From Dolomedes plantarius (Eukaryota > Arthropoda > Arachnida > Araneae > Dolomedidae): 64,000 bases of DNA. Under the pieces are notes generated by a model. It did no database searches. It saw only the letters and a list, made by a program, of their open reading frames with translations, and was not told where the DNA came from. The translations under genes and the position numbers were made by a program. Location: assembly GCA_907164885.2 (NCBI GenBank), contig OU015501.1, positions 19,563,631-19,627,630 of the forward strand, written 5' to 3'. This document shows, piece after piece, positions 36,212 to 46,120 of the stretch (position 1 is its first letter; the number at the start of each line of letters is the position of its first letter).

Positions 36212-37905
36212 ATTAACAATATATGCATAGGAGTACAAAGCCTGACTTATGTCATAAATGGAATATTGGGAGTTCAGTAAAAATAAACATTTCAAGATAA
36301 AGCGATCTACTGCATTCATTAACTTACCATCATCTTATATGGCCTACCATAGACGCTGACTGATTACGCGCCTGACACAACCTTACACTTTCTGTTAATT
36401 TAAGTGTTAATTTGAGAATTAAATGGTTTAAAATGGCAGCTAGTACAGACGAATTTTTAATCTCATTTATAGCTATTATTAAAAATTACTATTGAATATT
36501 AAGAAATGAATATATTTTTTCGTTCTTTCGAACTGATGTCTTTAAAGATAAAAAAAAAATATATTTTCATACCTTTAAACTGTCCCCTAAAACTTAATAT
36601 TAACATTACAAGTACAGTATAACAAACATTTTCTTTAATTTATCATTGCAACCAGTAAAATACTTCCATCAATCATACACAACCAGGATATCTCATCCAA
36701 CAATTTTCTTTTCTAGCAATATCAATCGCCACACGATTTTCCGCCAATACAATTCGCCAGATAAAGACGAAATTGTCTTCGCTGCCCTACTTTGCGTGGA
36801 GACTACTATTATCCTATTTAGGCTCAATAATCGAATATCGGTAGCGAGGGGAGGAACCAGTGACAAGGTGCGCCGGTATTTGAACATCCTCACGAAAAGT
36901 ATCATTTACCTCTACTGGGAAAGGGAGAAAATTTGGATATTATTTCAATTCACGATGTTTGCTCTTAGACAGCTTACTAAAGTGATTAAAGTTGGAGAGA
37001 AAAAAAAACTGAGAAGGCCGTTTTCTTTACTGAAACTCCAATTTGGGATTTTAGCAGTGAATTAGTTAAAGGAGTAATACAGAAGAATAATACTTAAAGA
37101 CATAATAGAGAATCAAACTGAAAACTTTGATTTGATGACGAAATTTCTTACTCAGTTTACTACTCTGATAGAAACGTAACTAATGACCTAACGCGTTTGT
37201 AATACTGCCTAATCTTTAAAATTTAAATAATAGTAATTATTTTTTTACTAATCTCTTCAGTTCAAATGGAAGGAAGTATTTGATTATAAGTGCATATTTA
37301 AGTTCAAATCTAATGTGAAATTTTTCATAACCCAAACTTTTTAAAATTTATGCTTCAATCGAGTTTTAGGCCTGATATAGAAATAGATCTACATAAACGA
37401 CATGTAATTAAACGGAGCTGTTTCCAATTAGAAGAATCATAATTTTTAGTTCTAAAGCAGCCACTCCCCCATCTTTTAATTCCCTAGATAATAAAATGAA
37501 TTGGTGTTCTAATCTTTAAACTGTGATAACTCGTTTATCTTACTCCACTGATATGCAGATACGAGATCTTACCAATTAAACTATCAAATGTCACGTCTTT
37601 GAAATGGAATGCCTCCAATAAATTTCTGATCTCTGATAGAATGTATATATCACGTATCTCCCCCTGAATATTTCGAAAAGGATTATGTGCAATTTTACTT
37701 AATTTGAAAACTCTCAAATTGTTGAAAGATTTGTCTTCTAATAATGTTGTGGTATATCATAAGACCATAAATTGTCAAGTTATTAGAAGGTGTATACGTT
37801 AGGTTTATATTTCTTAACATATTTGCGGCTAAAGTCGGTGTAATTGTGATGCAAATATCATATAAAAGTATCTACCGCAGCAAGCTCGCCGGGAAAAAAA
37901 ATTTT
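36212..37905. other. No gene recognised
   Basis: A 139-codon open frame at 36646-37065 (no ATG at its beginning) matches no family I recognise and is overlapped by a 70-codon frame on the other strand. Evidence for coding is insufficient. Confidence 0.4.
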
Positions 37906-38855
37906 ACTTCTCGTGTATGTTAAGATACACTTAGTGTCTTGTCAAATCTCAACACAATAAGTTATACTCTAATCCAAAATATAGCATACTTTTACAAACG
38001 TCGCTTTTATCTATTTTTAAATAACTTTTATCTATTTTTTCAAGATGTTGTTTTTATAAGAAAGTTTCAAATGTCAGCCTCTTACCAGTTTTTTGATTAC
38101 TTAAATTTGTTTTACTAAAATAATTCGTAGGAAAGATGAATAGCTCCAATTCAGAGCCCAGTGATTTAATATTCAAGTCAGAACCTATATAAATAAGATT
38201 TTTAATTCCTTATCTCACTCGACTGTAAGAATCATTTTTCTGAATCCTCACGTACAAGAAAAAGAATGAAAAAAAAACATAACAAGTTGTTTATTCTATA
38301 CGAATCGAGTGGTATCTTAATACAGGTAGAAAAAAAAGGTAATACTAGAAAGTTATTCAAATCATAATTTAGACATAAAAAAATATAAAAAAAAAATTGA
38401 ACTTCTCGTGTATTTTGCGATACACTTAGTGTCTTGTCAGATCTCAACACAATAAGTTATACCCTAATCCAAAATATATCATACTTTTACAAACAGTAAT
38501 AACTTTTATCTATTTTTTCGAGATGTTGCTTTTATAAGAAAGTTTTAAATACCAGCATCGTACCAGTTTTTTGATTACTTAAACTTGTTTTACTAAAATA
38601 ATTCATAGGGAAGATGGATAGCTCCAATTCAGAGCCCTGTGATTTAGTATTCATGTCAAAACCTATATAAATAAGCTTTTTAATTCCTCATCTCACTAAT
38701 GATTTTCCCGAATCCTCACGTACAAGAAAAAGAATGAGAAAAAACCATAACAAGTTGTTTATTCTATACAAATCGAGTGGTATCTTAATAATATAAGTAG
38801 AAAAAAAAAAAAGGTAATACCGGAAAGTTATTCAAATCCTAATTTAGACATAAAA
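37906..38855. repeat. 495-bp tandem duplication, two copies
   Basis: Copy 1 starts at 37906 and copy 2 at 38401, both with ACTTCTCGTGTAT. They share GTGTCTTGTCARATCTCAAC, AGCTCCAATTCAGAGCCC and TCCTCACGTACAAGAAAAAG in the same order, with scattered substitutions and small indels. Copy 1 holds an extra GTCGCTTTTATCTATTTTTA-type segment (internal duplication). Confidence 0.9.
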
Positions 38856-39639
38856 GATAAGAATGCCTTTCCCTATGGTATACCAATATCCCTGCGATTT
38901 TCTTTCGTTTGCGAGATTCAGCTGTCTTTACAGGCTATCTACCGAACTACTAGCACTCTAAGAGCCTCACAATAATTGAATGGAAAGTTTTTTTTTTCTT
39001 CGGGAGGAAGAGGGGCGGACGACACTATTTGAGCGCCAGTCTCCCGGCAAGGTAAATACTGCCTCCAATGGAGCTGAGTCACAGCCCCCGGCAGTAACAG
39101 GATTAGGCATTACTCAGAGCATCCCCATGACCATTTGATACTTCCCACTCGAAGGCGACATCTTATTGAGCACTTTTGAAACAAATTCCTCTCCCCGCAC
39201 CCGGGAATTGTCTCCGAAAGGAGATTTACTTTCAAAAGACTCCGGATAAATTCTTTGATGTTTTTTCCGGAGTCTTTTCTTTTCGAAGACTTACATTATT
39301 AAGTTCTCCCTGCTCTTCTCGTTTATAATATTTTAGACTTGATTTTTTTTTTTTGCTACTTTTGCCAACTGTCTCCGTTCAACTGTAATTGATGAAAAAT
39401 TTGTGGGGTATCTTCGGAGAGAGATGGCTGTCATTTGAGTATAGGTATTCAGTTTTAAACCTAGTGAAAAAATGATTGATATCGACTTTCCTTCGAAATT
39501 TTAAGTTTTATATAAAATTTAGCTATAAATCAAATTTGAATAATGCAGCTGGATCAGTCACTTTGCTATTGGTATATCCAAATGACGTTTGTGCTTTATA
39601 TTTAACGGAGTTTCTATAGTTTATTTGCATGTGAATATA
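38856..39639. other. No gene recognised; contains a strong hairpin
   Basis: Less A+T-rich at 38990-39290. No frame with known motifs. Confidence 0.45.
39234..39278. other. 13-bp perfect inverted repeat (hairpin)
   Basis: AAAAGACTCCGGA at 39234-39246 and its exact reverse complement at 39266-39278 around a 19-nt loop. In either transcript this gives a stable stem. Purpose unknown. Confidence 0.7.
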
Positions 39640-39678
39640 TATATATGTGTGTGTATGTGTGTGTGTGTGTGAGTGTGT
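39640..39678. repeat. (TA)n-(GT)n microsatellite, insertion site of Gypsy-1
   Basis: The GT-rich run abuts the left LTR. The last bases GTGT recur right of the right LTR as the target duplication. Confidence 0.9.
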
Positions 39679-40536
39679 TGTAACGTATTCCTGCGATTTG
39701 TGTCAAAAGCAGACACTTAGGTAGCGTCACAGGTTACGTGTAAGGTAGACAGCTTACTAAAATAGAGACTTTTAAGATAATGAGGATTTCAGTTTTATTT
39801 AATAAACACGGTTAGGCCGCGATCTCGAATAATATATATACAAAGCAGTCCGTAGAAGTTGGAGTAGGAATCGTCATCTGTCTCTCAAGGATGGAGCACA
39901 CTGTCGCTAAAACGAGGCGACGAACTGCTGGTCAGGTCACAGAAAAAAGGGCCCGCACTCGTCCACTGGAAGCTAGCAGCTTCTCTGAAATAACACAATT
40001 GGGGAGATCAAGTTCCGATCGGTTTCCCCGACCTTTCTCGGTGAAAAAGGGTCTTCTCACGTAGAGGGCAGAGCCTCACAAAAAACAAGTCACTTAAAAG
40101 TGCGTGGAGCTAGGAGATCAGGTATCACTCCTAAACTCTCTAAGGAAAAACTCTCCGCACAAAACCGGTCTTCAAGCCCTCGTCGGCTTATTTTAAAAAC
40201 TTGATCCCTGGCGGAATTCTTTCTAGCCTCCTCTCTATAGCTCGCTCCGGATAGGCTGAGCGTCTAGCCGTGCGCAAAAAACGATGCCGATTATTACATC
40301 TTCATCGCCCGCTCACTCATTAGCGATCTCGTTTCAGGGCGTAAACTGTCATTGTCGGCCACTGTCAAAATATGGCGCCAGACTGTCTCCTCTTTTCATC
40401 CCAGGAATGCGTCCCGAAGAGGTGCCCATTGTGGTCCTCTTCCGCTCGCGGGGTCTGCCATTCTTTAGCATCGGTTCACGGCTAGCGGCGATTTTAATGG
40501 TGTTCCTACTCGCCTCGAGGGGGGGAAATTGCCACA
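39679..40536 (-). repeat. Gypsy-1 3' LTR
   Basis: 858 bp, in element sense starting TGTGGCAATTTCCCCC and ending GGAATACGTTACA. No difference from the other LTR was seen. In sense orientation a TATA-rich stretch lies at 39828-39841 and AATAAA at 39794-39799, candidates for transcription start and polyadenylation. An ~87-codon open frame on the plus strand in both LTRs has no known motif and is probably spurious. Confidence 0.93.
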
Positions 40537-40551
40537 GCCCCTCCCCCCTTT
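40537..40551 (-). other. Gypsy-1 polypurine tract
   Basis: In element sense AAAGGGGGGAGGGGC lies directly before the 3' LTR, the expected plus-strand primer for reverse transcription. Confidence 0.85.
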
Positions 40552-40934
40552 GAAGAGATTTTGCGGTTCTGCAAAATCTGAAAATCAAGGGTTAGGTACA
40601 GGTATCTTACTTGTATTCCATCTCCAGAGGCATTCCTAACAATTTTAATTTATGCATCAACTTCTAGGTTAAGTTTACTATTCATGTTACACTTAATTTA
40701 CAATAAAAAAAAATTTACACTAACACAATACCTCAATTAAAACATTAAATGTCATTTATATTTACAGAAACACAAAAAAAAACATTCATATTTACAACAC
40801 TATCTTAGGTTTAGAGGTTCAACTAAAAAGAAAACTTTATCTTATCACAATTTCTTAATTTAAAAACAATACAATTAATTCCAATTACAATACGAAAAAA
40901 AATGAAAAATGTTTCAATTCAATTTATTTTTAAA
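40552..40934 (-). other. Gypsy-1 3' untranslated region
   Basis: About 380 bp of A+T-rich DNA between the pol stop codon and the polypurine tract. No frame or env-like gene. Confidence 0.7.
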
Positions 40935-43900
40935 TCAGTCTGCTCTACTGAGACAGTCTGCGTGTTTATTTTGTGACCCTGGCCTATGAACAATCTTATA
41001 ATTAAATGGTTGCATAGCTAGAGACCACCTCATAAGTCTATGGTTATTTCCGGCATTATTCTTCAGGAAAACCAGTGGGTTGTGATCGGTTTCGATCGTA
41101 AATGGCTGTCCATCTAAATAATGTCGCAACTTTTTTAAGGCAAAGATAATTGCGGCGCATTCTTTTTCGGTCGCACAATATTTCTGCTCACTCTCAGTGA
41201 ACTTCCTGCTTAAAAACAAAACGGGATGTTCCGCATTATTTGGTCCCTTTTGTGCCAATATTACCCCTATTCCTTTGTCGGACGCGTCGGTTTGTATCAC
41301 GAATTCCTTAGAGAAATCGGGAGCGTATAGTACTGGTTTCTCCGTTAGTTTTGTTTTTAGTTCTTGGAAGGCGCTTTCACACTCCTCTGTCCACTCAATA
41401 CTTTCCTTCCGGTTTCGACCCTTTAAAGAGCGTGTCAATGGTTCCGCTATAAGCGCGTATCCCATTATATACCGGGAATAGTACCCGCTAAGTCCTAAGA
41501 ATTGGCGCACCTGCGTCTTCGTTTTCGGGGTAGGAAAATTTAACACCGCTTCGACCTTTGCTTGAGCAGGTGTTCTGCTTCCCCCTCCTACAATATGCCC
41601 TAAGTACTTCACTTGGTTCTGTGCGAATTGGCATTTGGCAGGTTTTATCGTTAGTTTAGCTTGCGCGATCTTTTTTAACACAATATCAATATGGTTCAAA
41701 TGCTCTTCCCAGCTTTCCGAGAAAATAGCCACATCGTCTAGATAGGGAACCCCGAACTCTTCGCAACCTTGTAAGAGTCGAGACATAAACATCGAGAAAC
41801 TATACGGGGCATTTACTAACCCAAATGGCATTACCAAGGGTCGATACGTCCCAAAAGTTGTCACGAAAGCAGCGAGTCTCTGCGCCCGGGGACTCAGGGG
41901 TATCTGCCAGTAACCTTTTGTCAAATCTATGACCGTGATGTACTTCGCGGCACTGACCTTTTCAACCCTTTCCTCTATATTTGGTAGCGGAAAATATTCT
42001 ACCCTGATCATTGAATTCAGTTTCCGGTAATCAATACATGGTCGGGGGTCTCGACCCGGAGTTTCTACCAAAATCATAGGAGACGTATAGTCTGATTCAC
42101 CTATCTCTATGATATTGAGATCTAGCATGCGCTTTATTTCGGTTTTTAATATTTCGTTTTGTCGGGGAGAAGTTCTGTATGGCTTTGATCGAACAGGTTT
42201 ATCGCTTATCAGCTGGATGTCATGCTCGATGAAGTTAGTGCGACCGGGTTCATTAGAAAATATTTTAGCGTGGGATCCTAGTAGTTTTCCCAGCTGATTT
42301 ATTTGGTCGGGCGTACACCTATTTCCTAAGTCGTTCTCTTTAACGATTTCGTCGAAATCGAAAAGAGTCGGGTTCGCGACAGGATACGGTATTTCTAAGT
42401 CCGAATCGGATTTTTCCTGACCTACCTCTTCATTCAACAGAAAATTTACATTTTCCACCCTCTGATGATATGGTTTTAACAAATTTATGTGATAAATTTG
42501 CGACTTCGCAGATCTACCTGGCACCTGCACAATATAGTTAGTGTCAGACAACTGACTCTCGATTGTCGCGGGCCCTACCCATTGTACAGCAAGTCGATTT
42601 GGTCTGGAAGCTGCTAAAACCAAAACCTTATCCCCTGGTCTGAACCTTCTCTGAACTGCGTCTCGGTCGTAATAATTTTTCCTCTTCCCTTGTTGTTCTA
42701 TAACTCGTTCTGAAGCGAGTTCCTGACATCTTTTTAGGCGGTTTAACAACCCGAACACATACTCTGTAACAGCGCTTTCTTCATCTTCCGCATTTGTCCA
42801 ATGCTCGTAGAGCAAAGTCTCGGGGGTTCTCAGATTTTTCCCGTGGACCAGTTCTGCCGGACTAAAATTTGTTGACTCGTGGGTCACAGTCCGTAATGCA
42901 AGTAAAGCGGCGGGGAGAATGCTCTCCCAATCTTGCCCTGACTCTAAACATAAAACCTTAATTAACCGTTTTATAGTTCGATGCCATCTTTCCACACTAT
43001 TACTTTGCGGGTGTCGAACCGAACTATGGGTCACCTTAACTTTAAACTTTTCAAAAAATGTCTCCGTCAAGTTACTCGTGAAGCAAGTGCCGTTATCACA
43101 TTGTACCTCTTTCGGAAAACCGAGCCTACTGAAAATCAGCATGAGGGCCTCCGTAACAGTCTCGGACCGGATGTTCGGGATGGGTATAGCTTCAGGGTAC
43201 TTCGAAGCTACACATATCGCTGTCAACAAGTACCGATTCCCTATTTTCGTCTCGGGCAGGGGTCCTACCGTATCAATACAGAGTTTGGAGAAAACCTCCT
43301 TTATGATGGGTACCAATTTTAAGGGAGCCTTCTTCTTTTCCCTGGCCTTTCCTATCCGTTGACATGGATCACAAGTTTTTACATGGTTTTCTACATCTTT
43401 AGTACAATTCGGCCAGTAATAATACCTCAACAGTTTGTCTTTGCATTTAGTGATTCCCATGTGCCCGCCTAACCCCTCGTGAGTTAGCTTTAACATGCTG
43501 TCTCGGAGACACTTGGGTATAACTAATTGTCTCCGTTCCTCACCTCTGTGATCCGTAGACTTCCTATACAATAACCCCTTCTCAACTATGTACTCTGTAG
43601 TCGTCTGACTTTTAACTTTTTCCCAGAGAGGTTCTAGATCCTCACATTTCGTTTGTTCTGCGAGGAAGGTTTCTGAGTTTATCCCAGCTAATTCCGTCTC
43701 GGTACTTCCCTCGACCGGGGGCAATTCTAAATCCCCTTCAATTTCGCCATCCATTTCTCTCTCGAGGTCGGATTGGGTTTCTAATTCACTTTCTGAATTT
43801 TGATTCCCCCCTTCAGGTTTATTTTTCGCTTCTGCCTTCGATCGGCTCCGCGTGACAACATTATTCACTAACTGGGGTCCATTCTTAATATTATCAACAA

Positions 43901-44633
43901 TTTCCTGAGTATAATTCCCCATTAAGTAGTGGTCCATCTCTACTGATTTACCTACCACGGCCGCTTTCGTCACAAAATTCCCATATTTTTGACTCTCTAT
44001 CCGCACTACTGCGACTGGTAAGCTTCGCAACTCGTTTTCTAACGCGGAGCGGACCCATACGACCTCTCCTGTAAAATCCGTCGCGCTGACTAATTTAAAA
44101 GGAGCGACATCAAGGCTCGTCCCGCTGTCGCGAAGAATAGTGGTCTCCACACCATTTACCTTCGCTTTGCTGAGGTATGGCTTAAAAACGGGTTCGAAGT
44201 TCTCTGCGGTCGCTACTTTGTTCACCCGCTCGCTAGTCTGTCGGCGTAATTCGGGGCACTGAGGGCGTAAATGCTCAGTTGACCCGCATTCGTAACAAGC
44301 CGGGGCTCTTCTCCTTTCATACTCACGATTCCTCCAGTTATTTCTCACAGATCCCTGGTCTCTCCCGTTAGAAGAGTTGGGTTTCTCTTTAACCTCTTTT
44401 TTATCCTCACTTTTCTCAAAGGTTTTAGATTTTTCCGTTCCTTTTTTCTCCAACGGCTTTAAATTAATGGGTTTTCTGATAGTGCGCCTTGTCGCTTCAT
44501 ATTCGTCCAATTTTTTCACTAAGATGTGAGGGTCCACTATAGCTCCCCATTCATCCAAAAAATGTTCTCGGATTTCAAGCCGGGACGCGTTTTTTAATCT
44601 GGTCTGCAACCATGAGATTCTTAAGGGCTTCAA
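40935..44633 (-). CDS. Gypsy-1 gag 3' part plus pol (protease-integrase-RT-RNase H)
   Basis: Open frame of 1,232 codons, entered after the gag shift and without its own ATG at the upstream edge. In order (residues of this frame): end of the SCAN-like capsid (20-50); zinc knuckle CYECGSTEHLRPQC (113-126); protease with DSG at 169-171; integrase zinc site H385, H391, C421, C424; integrase core D454, D513, E548 (34 residues between the last two); GPY/F-like C-terminal region (680-725) ending HINLLKPYHQ; reverse transcriptase (about 810-1010) with D903 and YLDD at 964-967; RNase H with D1116, E1156, D1183 and a C-terminal ADCLSRAD. All catalytic residues I can locate are present. Integrase placed before RT in one uninterrupted frame is unusual for Gypsy and matches Gmr1-type elements. 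It would act in cytoplasmic particles and then in nuclear integration. Confidence 0.93.
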   Translation of the reverse strand: MKPLRISWLQTRLKNASRLEIREHFLDEWGAIVDPHILVKKLDEYEATRRTIRKPINLKPLEKKGTEKSKTFEKSEDKKEVKEKPNSSNGRDQGSVRNNWRNREYERRRAPACYECGSTEHLRPQCPELRRQTSERVNKVATAENFEPVFKPYLSKAKVNGVETTILRDSGTSLDVAPFKLVSATDFTGEVVWVRSALENELRSLPVAVVRIESQKYGNFVTKAAVVGKSVEMDHYLMGNYTQEIVDNIKNGPQLVNNVVTRSRSKAEAKNKPEGGNQNSESELETQSDLEREMDGEIEGDLELPPVEGSTETELAGINSETFLAEQTKCEDLEPLWEKVKSQTTTEYIVEKGLLYRKSTDHRGEERRQLVIPKCLRDSMLKLTHEGLGGHMGITKCKDKLLRYYYWPNCTKDVENHVKTCDPCQRIGKAREKKKAPLKLVPIIKEVFSKLCIDTVGPLPETKIGNRYLLTAICVASKYPEAIPIPNIRSETVTEALMLIFSRLGFPKEVQCDNGTCFTSNLTETFFEKFKVKVTHSSVRHPQSNSVERWHRTIKRLIKVLCLESGQDWESILPAALLALRTVTHESTNFSPAELVHGKNLRTPETLLYEHWTNAEDEESAVTEYVFGLLNRLKRCQELASERVIEQQGKRKNYYDRDAVQRRFRPGDKVLVLAASRPNRLAVQWVGPATIESQLSDTNYIVQVPGRSAKSQIYHINLLKPYHQRVENVNFLLNEEVGQEKSDSDLEIPYPVANPTLFDFDEIVKENDLGNRCTPDQINQLGKLLGSHAKIFSNEPGRTNFIEHDIQLISDKPVRSKPYRTSPRQNEILKTEIKRMLDLNIIEIGESDYTSPMILVETPGRDPRPCIDYRKLNSMIRVEYFPLPNIEERVEKVSAAKYITVIDLTKGYWQIPLSPRAQRLAAFVTTFGTYRPLVMPFGLVNAPYSFSMFMSRLLQGCEEFGVPYLDDVAIFSESWEEHLNHIDIVLKKIAQAKLTIKPAKCQFAQNQVKYLGHIVGGGSRTPAQAKVEAVLNFPTPKTKTQVRQFLGLSGYYSRYIMGYALIAEPLTRSLKGRNRKESIEWTEECESAFQELKTKLTEKPVLYAPDFSKEFVIQTDASDKGIGVILAQKGPNNAEHPVLFLSRKFTESEQKYCATEKECAAIIFALKKLRHYLDGQPFTIETDHNPLVFLKNNAGNNHRLMRWSLAMQPFNYKIVHRPGSQNKHADCLSRAD

Positions 44634-45348
44634 AATCTTTTACACTTACCCCTTCAAGCCATCCCTCTAAATAATTTCTCAGCTCGAAAATTAAATCTTT
44701 CCATAGGGCACCTGGCCGCCTCTGGTGTTGATTTAGTTTAACTCTAAAAGTCTCCGGACTTAACTTAAAACGGCTCAGAAGTAATTTCTTTACCTGATCG
44801 TAATCATCTGCTACCTCAACGGGTTCGCGAATAATTATTTCAGCGATCTCCGTGGGTAATAATGAAAGCAAATGCATCATTCGTTCCCCGTCTTCAACCT
44901 GTGCTTTTCGTGCCTGACGTTCAAACAGGGTTAGGAAGAGAGAAATGTCCGATTTTTCCGGATCATACTTTTGCATTAGGGCTTTGAAATTTTGTACGGG
45001 CCTAGCGCTCTCATTCTGGGACGAAGCTACGCTGGCGGTTTCGGCTGCCTGAGTCAACCGTAATTTTTGCAGTTCGAAATCTCTCTGCCTCACTTCTCGT
45101 TCAAATTCTAATTGCCTAGCTTCGCGTTCTAATTGCCTAGCTTCGCGTTCTAATTCTATACGTTCTGTTTTTTCGCGCTCTTCCTTAATGATTTTTATTT
45201 GAGCCCTAACACTCTCTTCATCATATCTCGCACTGGACAAAATTCTGTCGTATAGGTCACATTTCCTATCGTGATCCTCGAAATCAATCCCTAGATCATC
45301 TGAAAGAACCTGGAGGTCTTCTTTCTTATAGGTCATTAAGAAAGCCAT
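44575..45348 (-). CDS. Gypsy-1 gag, 5' part (frameshifted)
   Basis: It starts at the ATG of MAFLMTYKKEDL (45346-45348), chosen because Gypsy-2 gag starts alike (MAYLGRYKK). It has an N-terminal helical part, a charged coiled coil (about 50-95) with a tandem EREARQL duplication, and a capsid homologous to that of Gypsy-2: NFKALMQKYD, SLFLTLFERQARK, LLSLLPTEIAEIII. The SCAN-like end begins at SPETFRVKLNQ. The frame stops at 44575-44577 just after QIKKRVP. The homologous continuation (IREHFLDEW) is in the +1 frame, as if one base had been gained near 44578-44583. The break is inside the capsid fold, so it is more likely a mutation or sequence error than programmed frameshifting between gag and pol. 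Confidence 0.85.
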   Translation of the reverse strand: MAFLMTYKKEDLQVLSDDLGIDFEDHDRKCDLYDRILSSARYDEESVRAQIKIIKEEREKTERIELEREARQLEREARQLEFEREVRQRDFELQKLRLTQAAETASVASSQNESARPVQNFKALMQKYDPEKSDISLFLTLFERQARKAQVEDGERMMHLLSLLPTEIAEIIIREPVEVADDYDQVKKLLLSRFKLSPETFRVKLNQHQRRPGALWKDLIFELRNYLEGWLEGVSVKDFEALKNLMVADQIKKRVPA

Positions 45349-45669
45349 TTTGCCTAACCCAATATAACCCCAATACACTAATCAAAACCCAATTCTCCAA
45401 AATAATACACTCTAATACAATACTTAATAATTAATAAAAATGCACTTTTCTTAATCTCTAGCACAAATACACTTGATACTATAACACAATATGCAATTTA
45501 GGTTCAATAACATATGCTTGCAACAAAAAATTTCTACGATACACTTTTACTAAATTGGTAACACTTCGCGACTTGTTCATAAACCAGATCACAAAACCAC
45601 AAGTCTCGAATGTCTCGGACTCAAAAAAAAATATACTTAACGAGCTGATGCTCAAACGTTTCTCGAATT

Positions 45670-45895
45670 TCTCGAGTTATCTTAACTAAGGAGTTAATTA
45701 TAAAAAACACAAATATTCTGTCGACTTTCTCGACGGGTAATTAACTTAAGAGTTAATATTTAAAAAAAAAAAATATTCTGTCGACTTTCTCGACGGGTAA
45801 TTAACTTAAAGAGTTAATATTTAAAAAACACAAATATTATGTCGACTTTCTCGACGGGTAATTAACTTAAGAGTTAATATTTAAAAAACACAATT
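45670..45895 (-). repeat. 60-61 bp tandem repeats in the Gypsy-1 leader
   Basis: AAATATTCTGTCGACTTTCT or a close variant begins at 45711, 45771 and 45832, each followed by CGACGGGTAATTAACTTAA and GAGTTAATATT. A degenerate partial unit precedes them. Each unit contains GTCGA-CTTTC-TCGAC, a short hairpin. The position is comparable to the repeated protein-binding region in the leader of Drosophila gypsy, but no factor can be named from sequence. Confidence 0.85.
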
Positions 45896-46089
45896 GCCTC
45901 TAGAGAATGAAAAAACAAGTACCTGTCCTCGAAGCTTGCTTCTCTAATCGGGGATGTTGGCTTTCTTGGCTCAGTAGGAATGGCTCCACACTAGTCACAG
46001 TTTTTATGCACTCTTGAAAGTTCAAACTATCGTACGCGCACACACTCACAGTCTTGTAAAATCACTCTCTAAAGCTGGATTCATCCGTT

Positions 46090-46099
46090 GCTGCCACCA
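46090..46099 (-). promoter_or_regulatory. Gypsy-1 candidate primer-binding site
   Basis: In element sense TGGTGGCAGC starts about 21 bases inside the 5' LTR. It is complementary to a tRNA 3' end GCTGCCACCA, as found in some leucine tRNAs. The match is only ~10 bases and the distance from the LTR is longer than usual, so this is tentative. Confidence 0.35.
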
Positions 46100-46120
46100 T
46101 TCTTCTATTATTAGTATAGC

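Larger units (their letters stand above)
45349..46120 (-). other. Gypsy-1 5' leader
   Basis: About 770 bp between the 5' LTR and gag. It contains a tandem repeat block (45670-45895) and a candidate primer-binding site. No open frame of note. Confidence 0.7.

Noticed and set aside
36646..37065. 139-codon open frame as a possible host gene
   Set aside because: No ATG at its beginning, no recognisable domain, and an overlapping opposite-strand frame.
40284..40588. Open frames of about 80-90 codons inside both Gypsy-1 LTRs
   Set aside because: They lie in LTR sequence, occur on both strands and overlap each other, with no known motif.
42919..43362. 113- and 147-codon plus-strand frames opposite Gypsy-1 integrase
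   Set aside because: Antisense shadows of a well-supported pol frame.
44585..44600. AAAAAAC slippery heptamer near the Gypsy-1 gag break (minus strand)
   Set aside because: The heptamer is not in the phase needed for -1 slippage, the shift needed is +1, and the break is inside the capsid domain.
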